Shown here in pieces: positions 45,169 through 54,013 of a stretch of DNA of 64,000 nt. The DNA comes from Kistimonas sp964291485. Lineage in GTDB: Bacteria > Pseudomonadota > Gammaproteobacteria > Pseudomonadales > Endozoicomonadaceae. A model generated the notes under the pieces. That model was not told where the DNA came from, made no database searches, and saw nothing but the letters and a program-made list of their open reading frames with translations. The stretch lies in assembly GCA_964291485.2 (NCBI GenBank), contig OZ220224.1, forward strand, positions 1,674,001-1,738,000, in the 5' to 3' direction. Each line of letters starts with the position of its first letter. The stretch's first letter is position 1. The position numbers and the translations under genes were made by a program.

Positions 45169-48100
45169 ATGGAGATTTTACGCGGCAATCCCGCGCTTTC
45201 TTCTTTCCGTTCTGAGAGATTGCTGAAGGTGCTTCAGCAGCAGGTGACTGGCGTCACCGGTGTGTACGCGGACTTCATGCATTTTGCGCGACTGACCGCC
45301 CCGCTGACCAGCGAGGAGCAGGGCATCCTGCAACGGTTGCTGCGCTACGGCCCGGGCATTGAAGCCCGTGACCCTGTCGGACAACTTTTCCTCGTCGTGC
45401 CACGCCCCGGCACCATCTCCCCTTGGTCCAGCAAAGCGACCGATATTGCCCATAACTGTGGCCTGAACCAGGTCCAGCGTCTGGAACGTGGCATTGCCTA
45501 TTACGTCCAGATGGAGGGTGAACCCGGTGCGGAAGCGCTGGACAGAATGGGGGATATCCTTCACGACCCGATGACCGAGACCGTACTCCATAGCCTGGAA
45601 GCGGCCGAATGTCTCTTCCGTGAAGCGGAGCCACGGCCGTTGACCACGGTGCCGGTGATGGCGGAGGGACGGGCCGCACTGGAGTTGGCCAATACCGAGC
45701 TGGGGCTGGCACTGGCGGAGGATGAAATTGACTACCTGGTGGACAACTTCACCCGACTCCAGCGGGATCCCACCGATGTCGAGTTGATGATGTTCGCCCA
45801 GGCCAACTCGGAGCATTGCCGGCACAAGATCTTCAATGCCTCCTGGGACATTGACGGTGAAGCCCAGGAGAAATCCCTGTTTGGCATGATCCGCAATACC
45901 TGGGAAATGCATTCTGATGGCGTGCTGTCTGCCTACAAGGACAACGCCGCCGTCATCACCGGCTCCCGCGCCGGCCGCTTTTTCCCCGACCCTGACTCCT
46001 GCGAATACGGCTTTCATGAGGAAGATGTCCATATCCTGATGAAAGTGGAAACCCACAACCATCCCACCGCCATTGCTCCCTATCCCGGCGCTTCCACCGG
46101 TTCCGGTGGTGAGATCCGTGACGAAGGCGCAACCGGTCGTGGTGCGAAGCCGAAGGCTGGCTTAACCGGTTTCTCTGTTTCGAACCTGCGTATTCCCGGT
46201 TATGAACAGCCTTGGGAAGGGGATTTCGGCAAGCCGGATCGCATTGTTTCCGCCCTGGATATCATGATTGAAGGGCCACTGGGTGGCGCCGGGTTCAACA
46301 ATGAATTCGGTCGTCCCAATCTCTGCGGTTATTTCCGGACCTATGAAGAGCAGGTCAATGGCCCGGCCGGTGAGGAAGTGCGTGGTTACCACAAGCCGAT
46401 CATGATTGCCGGCGGTCTGGGCAATATTCGTGCTGACCATGTGCAGAAAGCCGATTTTGCGGCGGGTGCCAAACTGATTGTTCTGGGCGGCCCGGCCATG
46501 CAGATCGGTCTGGGTGGTGGTGCAGCCTCATCCATGAGCACCGGTGAAGGCCAGGAAGACCTCGATTTCGCCTCCGTACAGCGGGACAACCCCGAGATGG
46601 AGCGCCGTTGCCAGGAAGTCATCGACCGCTGCTGGCAGCTGGGCGACAAGAACCCGATTCGCTTTATCCACGATGTTGGCGCTGGTGGTCTGTCCAACGC
46701 CTTCCCTGAGCTGGTGAGTGATGGTGGACGTGGTGGTGATTTCGAACTTCGCAATATTCCCAATGATGAACCCGGCATGTCCCCGCTGGCGGTCTGGTGT
46801 AACGAGTCCCAGGAACGCTATGTTCTGGCGGTTGAACCGGAGGATATGGCGCGCTTTGAGGCGATCTGCCGTCGGGAGCGCTGTCCGTACGCGGTAGTGG
46901 GTACCGCCACTGAAGAAGAACATCTGCGCCTCTCGGATAGCCATTTTGACAACAATCCGGTTGATCTGCCGCTGGAGGTTCTGCTGGGCAAGGCGCCCCG
47001 TATGCACCGTTCAGTGGATCGAACCGACTTTGAGCGCAAGGCACTGAAGCTGGCCGGTATTGATCTGGCAGAGGCGACAGAGCGGGTACTGCGACTGCCG
47101 ACCGTCGCTGGCAAGAGCTTCCTGATTACCATCGGTGACCGTTCAATCACCGGTCTGGTCAATCGAGACCAGATGGTGGGTCCGTGGCAGGTACCCGTGG
47201 CGGACTGTGCCGTCACTGCGACCAGTTTCGATGTCTACACGGGTGAAGCCATGTCCATGGGCGAGCGTACGCCGGTGGCCTTGCTGGATGGCCCCGCGTC
47301 CGGCCGGATGGCGATTGGTGAGGCGATCACCAATATTGCCAGTGCCCGGATTGGCAGCCTGTCCGACATTCGTCTGTCGGCCAACTGGATGTCTGCGGCG
47401 TCCCATCCCGGTGAAGGGGAGCGTCTGTACGATACGGTGAAAGCCGTCGGTATGGAACTGTGTCCTGAATTGGGTATCACTATTCCCGTGGGCAAGGATT
47501 CCATGTCCATGCGGACGGCCTGGAACGAAGATGGTACCGAGAAATCCGTTACCTCTCCGCTGTCCCTGATTATTTCTGCGTTCGCGCCGGTTCAGGATAT
47601 TCGTAAGACGGTCACGCCGCAGTTGCGGACGGATCTGGGCGAGACCGAGCTGGTACTGATCGATCTGGGGCGTGGACGGAATCGCTTGGGTGGTTCTGCG
47701 TTGGCACAGGTTTATCGTCAGTTGGGTGATGTACCGGCGGATCTGGACAGCCCGGAAGACCTGAAAGCCTTCTTTAATGCGATCCAGCAGTTGATGGATG
47801 AGCAAAAGATAGTTGCTTACCACGACCGTTCTGACGGCGGCCTGCTGGCTACGTTGCTGGAAATGGCCTTTGCCGGCCATACCGGTATCCGGGTTGAGCT
47901 GGACAAGCTGACGGAAACCCAGTCTGACCTGCTGCCGACCCTGTTCAACGAAGAGCTGGGTGCTGTGATCCAGGTGCGTCGTGAGGATAAGGGCTATGTG
48001 ATGGACTGTCTGGCCGAGTTTGGTCTGTCAGGCTGTGTCCACAGCATCGGTACGCTGGCGGATGAGCAGAATATCGAATTTGTCTTCCGTGGCCATGAGG

Positions 48101-49071
48101 TACTGACTGGCAACCGGATTCGCTACCATCGCATCTGGTCAGAGACCAGCTACCGGATCCAGGCGCTGCGTGATAACGCTGAATGCGCCCGTCAGGAGTT
48201 TGATAACCTGCTGGATGACCGGGATCCCGGCCTGCACGCCGTGGTTGCCTGGGACCATAACCGGGATATTGCCGCGCCCTACATTGCCCGAGGTGCCAAA
48301 CCCCGAATCGCGATACTGCGGGAACAGGGCGTGAACGGGCAGGTTGAAATGGCCGCAGCGTTTGACCGTGCCGGTTTTGCTGCGGTTGACGTGCACATGA
48401 GCGACCTCATGAGCGGTGACCGCTCCCTGGCTGATTTCACCGGTCTGGCTGCCTGCGGCGGTTTCTCTTACGGGGACGTACTCGGTGCGGGTGAGGGCTG
48501 GGCGAAGTCCATCCTGTTCAATAGCCGCACACGTGAGCAGTTTGCCGCCTTCTTTGATCGCCGGGATACTTTCACGTTGGGTGTCTGTAACGGTTGCCAG
48601 ATGCTGTCCAACCTGCGGGAGCTGATTCCCGGTGCGTCGCTCTGGCCTCACTTTGTCCGTAACCGCTCCGAGCAATTTGAAGCGCGGGTGGCCATGGTGC
48701 AGATTGAGAAGAGTCCTTCGATCTTCCTGTCCGGGATGGTGGGTGACCGCTTGCCGATCGCCATTGCCCACGGGGAAGGGCATGCGGAGTTTGCTAATGC
48801 GGATGCCCTGCGTCGTGCCAGCGGCAGCGGGCTGGTGGCGCTGCGTTATGTCGATAACCACGGTACGGTGACGGAACGCTATCCGTTCAACCCTAATGGT
48901 TCTCCGGAGGGTATTACCGGTCTGACCACGGATGATGGCCGTGTCACCATCATGATGCCGCACCCTGAACGGGTCTTCCGGGCTGTCCAGAACTCCTGGC
49001 ATCCGGATGACTGGCGGGAAGATGGTCCCTGGATGCGGATGTTCCGTAATGCCCGGGTCTGGGTTAACTGA
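45169..49071 (+). CDS. purL: Phosphoribosylformylglycinamidine synthase PurL
   Basis: The fourth step of purine synthesis: FGAR + glutamine + ATP to FGAM. It is the large fused enterobacterial-type form. Starting at ATG 45169 (MEILRGNPALSSFR, matching E. coli PurL) it has 1300 residues, compared with 1295 in E. coli; the frame runs open further upstream but that part is not family-like. Visible are the N-terminal domain with LVVPRPGTISPWSSKATDIA, the two AIRS-like synthetase halves (MKVETHNHPTAI in the first), and a C-terminal class I glutaminase with Cys1140 in GVCNGC and its HGEGHAEF motif. It ends in a strong terminator. No good PurR box was found. Confidence 0.97.
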   Translation: MEILRGNPALSSFRSERLLKVLQQQVTGVTGVYADFMHFARLTAPLTSEEQGILQRLLRYGPGIEARDPVGQLFLVVPRPGTISPWSSKATDIAHNCGLNQVQRLERGIAYYVQMEGEPGAEALDRMGDILHDPMTETVLHSLEAAECLFREAEPRPLTTVPVMAEGRAALELANTELGLALAEDEIDYLVDNFTRLQRDPTDVELMMFAQANSEHCRHKIFNASWDIDGEAQEKSLFGMIRNTWEMHSDGVLSAYKDNAAVITGSRAGRFFPDPDSCEYGFHEEDVHILMKVETHNHPTAIAPYPGASTGSGGEIRDEGATGRGAKPKAGLTGFSVSNLRIPGYEQPWEGDFGKPDRIVSALDIMIEGPLGGAGFNNEFGRPNLCGYFRTYEEQVNGPAGEEVRGYHKPIMIAGGLGNIRADHVQKADFAAGAKLIVLGGPAMQIGLGGGAASSMSTGEGQEDLDFASVQRDNPEMERRCQEVIDRCWQLGDKNPIRFIHDVGAGGLSNAFPELVSDGGRGGDFELRNIPNDEPGMSPLAVWCNESQERYVLAVEPEDMARFEAICRRERCPYAVVGTATEEEHLRLSDSHFDNNPVDLPLEVLLGKAPRMHRSVDRTDFERKALKLAGIDLAEATERVLRLPTVAGKSFLITIGDRSITGLVNRDQMVGPWQVPVADCAVTATSFDVYTGEAMSMGERTPVALLDGPASGRMAIGEAITNIASARIGSLSDIRLSANWMSAASHPGEGERLYDTVKAVGMELCPELGITIPVGKDSMSMRTAWNEDGTEKSVTSPLSLIISAFAPVQDIRKTVTPQLRTDLGETELVLIDLGRGRNRLGGSALAQVYRQLGDVPADLDSPEDLKAFFNAIQQLMDEQKIVAYHDRSDGGLLATLLEMAFAGHTGIRVELDKLTETQSDLLPTLFNEELGAVIQVRREDKGYVMDCLAEFGLSGCVHSIGTLADEQNIEFVFRGHEVLTGNRIRYHRIWSETSYRIQALRDNAECARQEFDNLLDDRDPGLHAVVAWDHNRDIAAPYIARGAKPRIAILREQGVNGQVEMAAAFDRAGFAAVDVHMSDLMSGDRSLADFTGLAACGGFSYGDVLGAGEGWAKSILFNSRTREQFAAFFDRRDTFTLGVCNGCQMLSNLRELIPGASLWPHFVRNRSEQFEARVAMVQIEKSPSIFLSGMVGDRLPIAIAHGEGHAEFANADALRRASGSGLVALRYVDNHGTVTERYPFNPNGSPEGITGLTTDDGRVTIMMPHPERVFRAVQNSWHPDDWREDGPWMRMFRNARVWVN

Positions 49072-49087
49072 TACTGAGTAAAAACAG

Positions 49088-49113
49088 AAAACCCCGCGAA
49101 AGCGGGGTTTTTT
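49088..49113. terminator. Bidirectional terminator between purL and the convergent effector-like gene
   Basis: A 10-bp stem (AAAACCCCGC/GCGGGGTTTT) with a GAAA tetraloop, T-rich on both strands. It ends purL on the plus strand and the convergent gene at 49136-51811 on the minus strand. Confidence 0.93.
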
Positions 49114-49135
49114 ATAGTGTTGCTGTTGGCGGTGG

Positions 49136-51811
49136 TTATACCGGTGGTACCAGTGGACGATTGGGATCATCTACCGCATTAACGGCAGGGCGGAAGGGTT
49201 CTGGCTGTTGGATAGGTGGATCTTGTTCGGAAACAGGATGGTTTTCCGCAATAGAGGTCGCTTTTTCGGTCAGCGCTTTTTGTAATAGTTTGATCTGTTT
49301 CTTGGAGAGTGGTTTGCCCCGTTGAATCAATTCATAGATCGGTTCAAGTCTGGCGCTGACGGATTCGGTAATACGATATCCAGGCATGGCGGTGTTTTGG
49401 GTTTGTATCGTGGTATGGCCGCCGTTGAGTGCCATTTGTTGCAGTAATGCTGCGAAATCAGGGCTTTCTGTCATGACATATCGCCGGATGAAATCAGAAT
49501 CAATCGCGTCTGAATGACTGGCCTCTATGTAGCAGAGCTGGGTATGGTCATGTGCTTTTTTCAACCCGGTTCTGTCCTTGTTGCTCTTGCAGCCCTCCAT
49601 AACCGGCATATCAATGCTGTTAAGCAGGGAATTGAGGGTACGGCTGTAGAGAAAAGGATCTTTGGTGGCACAATGACGCATCCCGATACGCGTCAGTTCA
49701 CGCATATGGTTGACCAATAGCTGGATTTTCAGCTGTTGTTCCGGTGAATAACGATCCAGCTGTTTCCCGATAAATCCTTCTATAGTGGCGCCGGGTTTCA
49801 GGCTGCCAATGAGGTTAGTGAGTGCCCGCTTGTTATGGATTTCTGCTTCACTCCAGGTGTCGCCCGTCATCGCAAGGAACGAATTATGTGCGATCAGGTT
49901 GCAGGGGCAGATAAACATAAAGGGTTCAACATTGACGTTGACCTTGTGGGGGATGCCGGCACTTGAGTAAACGGTGAGACTTGTTGTTTTATCCTGCCAG
50001 TGGTGTTCCATGCTCTTCCAGGTTTCGCGGCACCAGTTGCGTTCATCATCCATGGATTCCTGGAGTGCTTTTATGGGGATGTGCTTGCCAATACCCCGCA
50101 AAACATCTGGACTCATGAGGTTGGTGTAGCAAACGGGCATGTCAATGACGGCATCCGGATTATCCATCGCGTTTGCCAGCTCTTCGCTGCCTGCTTTGTG
50201 TTGCAGCAGCATGGCAGTCAGTGCTTCAGTGAGTCGTCTATGGGTGACAGAGTCGCGCTCCTTGGCAGGATGGGCATAAGCATAGGGAATGCCCACTCTG
50301 ACAGACTTTTCCAATGCCTTGCCATCCATGGACAGGCTTGATGTATAGAGGTTTACGGCCGAGTCGCTGTCACGTTGCATGGACGGACTCATACGTCCAT
50401 GATAGCTATGCTCAAAGGGGTCCCTGTCACCCTGAGGTTCGCCGGGATGGTGGTAGCGTAGCTGGGCAGCGGGACAGTAGGAGGTTTCCGAATGATGGAG
50501 AACACCATTGATACGAAAAGCCTGTTGCTTTGAGAATGCCTTGCTGGTTTCGCCCAGCTTTTCTATCAGCATGGTATTGAATGTCTTTTTTAGACCGGCC
50601 TTTTTAAGTTCCTCAATAATTTCTTGATTGCAGTGTGCGACCTGTTGCACTAAATCAGGGATGAAATTGTTTTGTTGTTTAATGTATCGTTGATGATGCA
50701 TATACAGTTTCAGCAAGGACTTTCGGGCTTTTTGGACGTGCGGTGACATGGAACTGCCGAGGGTTTTCCAAACCGCCTGGTACTGGACTTCCAGGCATTG
50801 TTTGAATTCATCCGGCGTTCTGAAATCATTATGTTGTAATGTTGTGAAAAGCTGCTCCTGCTCTATGCAGGTTTGTAGCATCCTCGTGGTATCTTGCCTC
50901 AGGCAATCCTTCAATGTATCTGAAATGCTTTTACTTTGGTTTAATCGCCTTTTTAACGCATTCAATTCTCTTTGCAGACGCGCGGGCTGCCCGGCTCCAT
51001 CACCATTTAAGGTTTCGTAGGGTGACAGGTTGGCCATATGGCTGACTCGTGAGGCCAGGCTGGTTGCTTGCCTCACCAGGCTCACTTCCCGATTAGTCAG
51101 TCCTGCACTATCCAGCAGTGCCTGAAGTGATTCAGCCAGCAGTGATTGGGAACGGTTTTCATGGTTTGTCAGATATTCAATCGTGTGAGGCAGGGTTTTC
51201 TGAAAGAGCGAGACATGCTCTTTTAAATACTGAATAAACAGTGATTGGGCTTCTTCAGTGTTTTTGGGGTGGATCTGGTTATCACTCAGATGCTTTAGAA
51301 ACGATTGCCTTAGCCAGGCTTTTTCTCCGGCAGGTATGCGATCCAGTGATGGAGACAAGCTGTGTTGTTTCCAGGCCGATTTGAGGAACGTCTGCCAGGG
51401 TTTACCGATCACGCGTTTGAGTTGTTTTTCCTGTACAGGCTGAGGCATGACTGCCGGTGGAGTAAAAAGTGTCTGTTCATGTTGCTCAGATGATATCGCT
51501 GTTGTCAGCGGTTTTTTCGGATCACCAGAGGAAGGTGCTAAGGTATGTTGTTTGAACAGTTGGTGGAGCTGTTCGGCTGCCGGATTGATTACCTGAGGGA
51601 CCCTCTGGTGAAGTGATATTGTGCTGACTGGGGATTCCGAAGCTTCTTCTCCATGTGTTTTTATTTTTTTGACAAACAGTTCATCACCCTGTGATTTTTT
51701 AACGGTTCTCTGGGAACGGGTGGTGCCTTCAGGTTGAAACCCGGTGGCTGAGGTTTGGCTGGCCATTCCTGCCGGTGATTTGCCGGGAATGTTCGGTGTT
51801 GATGAGTCCAT
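49136..51811 (-). CDS. Probable type III effector, SopB/IpgD-like inositol-phosphate phosphatase
   Basis: An 891-residue protein without signal peptide. The C-terminal half has the layout of SopB/SigD and IpgD: DMPVCYTNLMSPDVLRG (about 555-571), then VNVEPFMFICPCNLIAHNS, aligning with the motif-1 region around FNFGVNELAL, and the phosphatase loop CKSNKDRTG with Cys741 and Arg747 (CX5R), nearly the CKSGKDRTG of SopB. Family members remove phosphates from host phosphoinositides after delivery by T3SS. SopB is 561 residues; this protein has about 330 extra N-terminal residues, polar and mostly helical, beginning with a Ser/Thr/Pro-rich stretch typical of T3SS signals. Translation starts at ATG 51811 after AAGGAGAAGGGAAG. 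Base composition is visibly AT-richer than purL, consistent with transfer. The T3SS ATPase and chaperone at the left edge support the role; delivery is inferred. Confidence 0.78.
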   Translation of the reverse strand: MDSSTPNIPGKSPAGMASQTSATGFQPEGTTRSQRTVKKSQGDELFVKKIKTHGEEASESPVSTISLHQRVPQVINPAAEQLHQLFKQHTLAPSSGDPKKPLTTAISSEQHEQTLFTPPAVMPQPVQEKQLKRVIGKPWQTFLKSAWKQHSLSPSLDRIPAGEKAWLRQSFLKHLSDNQIHPKNTEEAQSLFIQYLKEHVSLFQKTLPHTIEYLTNHENRSQSLLAESLQALLDSAGLTNREVSLVRQATSLASRVSHMANLSPYETLNGDGAGQPARLQRELNALKRRLNQSKSISDTLKDCLRQDTTRMLQTCIEQEQLFTTLQHNDFRTPDEFKQCLEVQYQAVWKTLGSSMSPHVQKARKSLLKLYMHHQRYIKQQNNFIPDLVQQVAHCNQEIIEELKKAGLKKTFNTMLIEKLGETSKAFSKQQAFRINGVLHHSETSYCPAAQLRYHHPGEPQGDRDPFEHSYHGRMSPSMQRDSDSAVNLYTSSLSMDGKALEKSVRVGIPYAYAHPAKERDSVTHRRLTEALTAMLLQHKAGSEELANAMDNPDAVIDMPVCYTNLMSPDVLRGIGKHIPIKALQESMDDERNWCRETWKSMEHHWQDKTTSLTVYSSAGIPHKVNVNVEPFMFICPCNLIAHNSFLAMTGDTWSEAEIHNKRALTNLIGSLKPGATIEGFIGKQLDRYSPEQQLKIQLLVNHMRELTRIGMRHCATKDPFLYSRTLNSLLNSIDMPVMEGCKSNKDRTGLKKAHDHTQLCYIEASHSDAIDSDFIRRYVMTESPDFAALLQQMALNGGHTTIQTQNTAMPGYRITESVSARLEPIYELIQRGKPLSKKQIKLLQKALTEKATSIAENHPVSEQDPPIQQPEPFRPAVNAVDDPNRPLVPPV

Positions 51812-51991
51812 GTCAATGCTTCCCTTCTCCTTTAAGAATAGATGTTGATGGATTCAGGAAGGGCAGATAGTGGTGCGTATTTATCGTCGGTATGGAATTA
51901 GAAAGATAATATCAATCGCAAAAGGTTTGAGTGAGCCAGACCCGAACAAGGGGTATCCAATGGATATGTCCGGGCTGTATGAGTTGCAGGT

Positions 51992-52090
51992 TTACTGTAT
52001 GGCGTTAATCAGCAGGAGAATGCTGGTGGCCAGTGTCGCCAGTGAAAGAGTTAGCAGGCAGCATTCCTTGATGGTCAATCGGTCATCCAT
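51992..52090 (-). CDS. Candidate 32-residue single-pass membrane peptide
   Basis: A short ORF that begins MDDRLTIKECCLLTLSLA and continues as an uninterrupted hydrophobic stretch to a polar end, so almost the whole product is one membrane helix after a charged start. An AAGGAA ribosome site lies 5-6 bases before ATG 52090, and a good sigma-70 promoter is found about 105 bases upstream on the same strand. I do not recognise a family. It lies between the effector-like gene and a lipoprotein gene. A plus-strand ORF across the same bases (51870-52208) starts with GTG, has no ribosome site and looks less likely. Confidence 0.5.
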   Translation of the reverse strand: MDDRLTIKECCLLTLSLATLATSILLLINAIQ

Positions 52091-52201
52091 GGGGTTTCCT
52101 TGGTATTGGTCAGTCGGTTATGTACTGGGTGGCAAGTACCTTGTGTATGCCGCTGCGCAAAATGTTGCGATGCATCTTGCCTGTTTGCGCAGAAAGCGGG
52201 G

Positions 52202-52231
52202 ATTATAGTAGGAGTTAAGGTTATTCAACAA
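52202..52231 (-). promoter_or_regulatory. Candidate sigma-70 promoter for the small membrane peptide
   Basis: Reading leftward, a perfect TATAAT (52202-52207) is preceded by TTGTTG with an 18-base spacer. The remaining sequence between here and the lipoprotein start at 52291 holds no other gene. Confidence 0.5.
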
Positions 52232-52290
52232 TAAGTACACACGATGATTTTGGTTGGCTGTGAAAGCATGGAATCAGGGAGGACGATGGA

Positions 52291-52665
52291 ATGTGGGGGG
52301 GGATCGGTTTCGCCGGAGGACTCCTGGTCTTGCTGGGAGGATGTATGTCTGATTTGACTGGTTACAGTTATAGTCGAGGTGAAATCGCCAGCCAGACATG
52401 GACAGATGTTGGTACCGTCATCGACGTCGAGGTTGTTGGCAGGACGACGAATTTAGAAGCGGGGGTTAGTGCAAGCGATGCGACTGATTCCAGTGCCGAC
52501 AGTCGGCGGGTTCTCATGACGGTTCAGCTTGATGCTGGCGCACATATTTCTATTGAGCAGGCTGTAAAACTCGATTATCCCATTCATAAAGGGGATAGGG
52601 TGTATCTGGTCTCGAAAGGTGGGGTGACACATGTTGTAACAGCTGACCCCTTGATGAATCAGTGA
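52291..52665 (+). CDS. SlyB/Pcp-like outer-membrane lipoprotein without the glycine zipper
   Basis: A 124-residue lipoprotein: signal GFAGGLLVLLGGC with lipobox LLGGC (Cys18). AGGGAGG lies 7 bases before ATG 52291. The mature part resembles the two ends of SlyB/Pcp: YSRGEIASQTWTDVGTVIDV corresponds to the SlyB stretch around VSYGTIVNVRPV, and the end HKGDRVYLVSKGGVTHVVTA corresponds to PGQRVVLASNGSQVTVSP. The glycine-rich zipper that normally separates them (about 45 residues of GGxxGxxxG) is missing and replaced by a short Ala/Ser/Asp-rich linker. SlyB helps keep the outer membrane stable under Mg2+/PhoPQ stress; whether that holds here is unknown. A decayed copy of its 3' end lies at 53514-53655. 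Confidence 0.6.
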   Translation: MWGGIGFAGGLLVLLGGCMSDLTGYSYSRGEIASQTWTDVGTVIDVEVVGRTTNLEAGVSASDATDSSADSRRVLMTVQLDAGAHISIEQAVKLDYPIHKGDRVYLVSKGGVTHVVTADPLMNQ

Positions 52666-52685
52666 TTCAATCATTAACCTTCTGC

Positions 52686-53513
52686 TACCACATGTAAATG
52701 CAAAAGGATTGACCCTGTATCTGGAGAAAATTTCGATTGTGTTGGCTGAGAAATGCGTTTCATGGCGTGGCGACCGAACCGATAAACCATTGCTTTGCGG
52801 TGCGTGCTGAGCAAGACAGAAAAACCAACGACTGCGAGCTGGATAGATAAATTCATTGTATCTTGGTGCTGCCAACCGGAAAAAGTGATTTGGCCAAACT
52901 GCTCACTGCTTGAAGATTACCTTGCAGCAATCTATTTTTTCATTATTTTATCATTCAGGCTTTTCATGTGTATTTGTGAGGTAGCCGTATATGCGAAATA
53001 TATTATTTACTAAAGGGTTGCCATGTTTATTTCGTGGGTAAACAACCAATATAAAAACAAAGAAAAGTTTTTTTAGAAGAGTCTATAGACAACTTTCAAA
53101 CCATCAATATATTTTAGATAAAAGCCAGCGTAAGGTGAATGGTCTGGAGCAGAAAATCGTAGGACATAGGAATGGATTTTACATACAGATTAAAGATAAT
53201 ATCGATGGAGACTACACTGAAAAGAATATACACAAAAAGTTGGCTTACTCCATACTTAATAAGTATGAGAAAGCGAATCTGATAAACTTGGGAAAATATT
53301 CCGGCTATTTCCATAAAAATCTTTTTGAGTCCATTGAGCAACTGCAAAAGGTAAGGGGAATATTGTTGGCATATAAAGATTTTATGATGATGAATATAGG
53401 CCAAAGAATATCTCAAAGCGTATTATGATGAACGTCATAACGTTAAAGCTGGGCTAAACGGTAATAAAGGGGCACCTATAGCAGTATCAATCCCCGAAAT
53501 GTTGCTGTCTCAA
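52686..53513. other. AT-rich stretch between the lipoprotein gene and its partial copy
   Basis: About 830 bases, clearly AT-richer than the surroundings. The only coding-like signal is a plus-strand frame open from 53042 to 53428 (128 codons). It has no ATG near its beginning; GTG 53135 would give a 97-residue basic protein ending RISQSVL. An in-frame ATG at 52991 is separated from it by a TAA at 53039, as if the N-terminus had been lost to a nonsense change. No family recognised. It may be a remnant of transferred DNA. Confidence 0.4.
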
Positions 53514-53655
53514 TAACTGCAAGCTCCACCGAAAAGTTGAGTTCCCGTTTAAGCGCTGCCTAGGGCAGGGTAAACCTGACATCGGAAAGCGGTATGACAC
53601 GCGTTGTAACAGCTGAGCACTTGATGAGTCAGCAAGTCAACCATTAGACTGCTGA
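53514..53655 (+). pseudogene. Decayed 3' copy of the SlyB-like lipoprotein gene
   Basis: From about 53565 the sequence reads RVNLTSESGMTRVVTAEHLM then SQQVNH and a TAG, matching RVYLVSKGGVTHVVTADPLM at the end of the intact gene; bases are about three quarters identical, including the 25 or so after the intact gene's stop. Upstream of 53565 the match weakens and an in-frame TAG (53561) and apparent frameshift appear. No start or lipobox is present. It is the remnant of a tandem duplicate whose 5' part was lost or replaced by AT-rich DNA. Confidence 0.65.
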
Positions 53656-53677
53656 ATTTACTATTCCGGTAACCACC

Positions 53678-53983
53678 ATGAAAAAAGATACACTGGTTGC
53701 AGTCGGTATTGTCGGCTGTATTGTGATCCTTGGCGGACTGTGGCTCTGGTACGATCATTCGACAGTACAGCCATTACCCGCCGAGCCTGAGGCTGCTGCT
53801 ACGTTTGATCCGGTGCCCGTTTATTCGGAAGATGCTGATCTACACAGCGATGCAGAGGATGTCACGCGTATTATTGTCAGCGACAGCCTTAAGGGGAGTG
53901 ATGTGGATATTGATCAGGTGCTGTCTGACAAGGTTATTGTCAACGACAAAGTGGTCAATCTCCCTCATAAGGGAAATCAATAA
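53678..53983 (+). CDS. Small single-pass membrane protein, unknown function
   Basis: A 101-residue protein: a short basic start (MKKD), one strong membrane helix (LVAVGIVGCIVILGGLWLWY, residues 5-24), then an acidic, proline-rich extramembrane tail of about 75 residues rich in Asp and Val. The topology suggests a signal-anchor with the tail in the periplasm. No ribosome site is obvious before ATG 53678, but codon use and composition look genuine. It is 30 bases upstream of the sulfurtransferase gene and may share its transcript. I do not recognise a family. Confidence 0.6.
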   Translation: MKKDTLVAVGIVGCIVILGGLWLWYDHSTVQPLPAEPEAAATFDPVPVYSEDADLHSDAEDVTRIIVSDSLKGSDVDIDQVLSDKVIVNDKVVNLPHKGNQ

Positions 53984-54013
53984 ATGGTCTGCAGTTGGCC
54001 TGCCTGATTTTAT

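Noticed and set aside
51870..52208. Plus-strand 112-residue ORF
   Set aside because: GTG start without ribosome site, no recognisable domain, and it overlaps a better-supported small ORF with promoter on the other strand.
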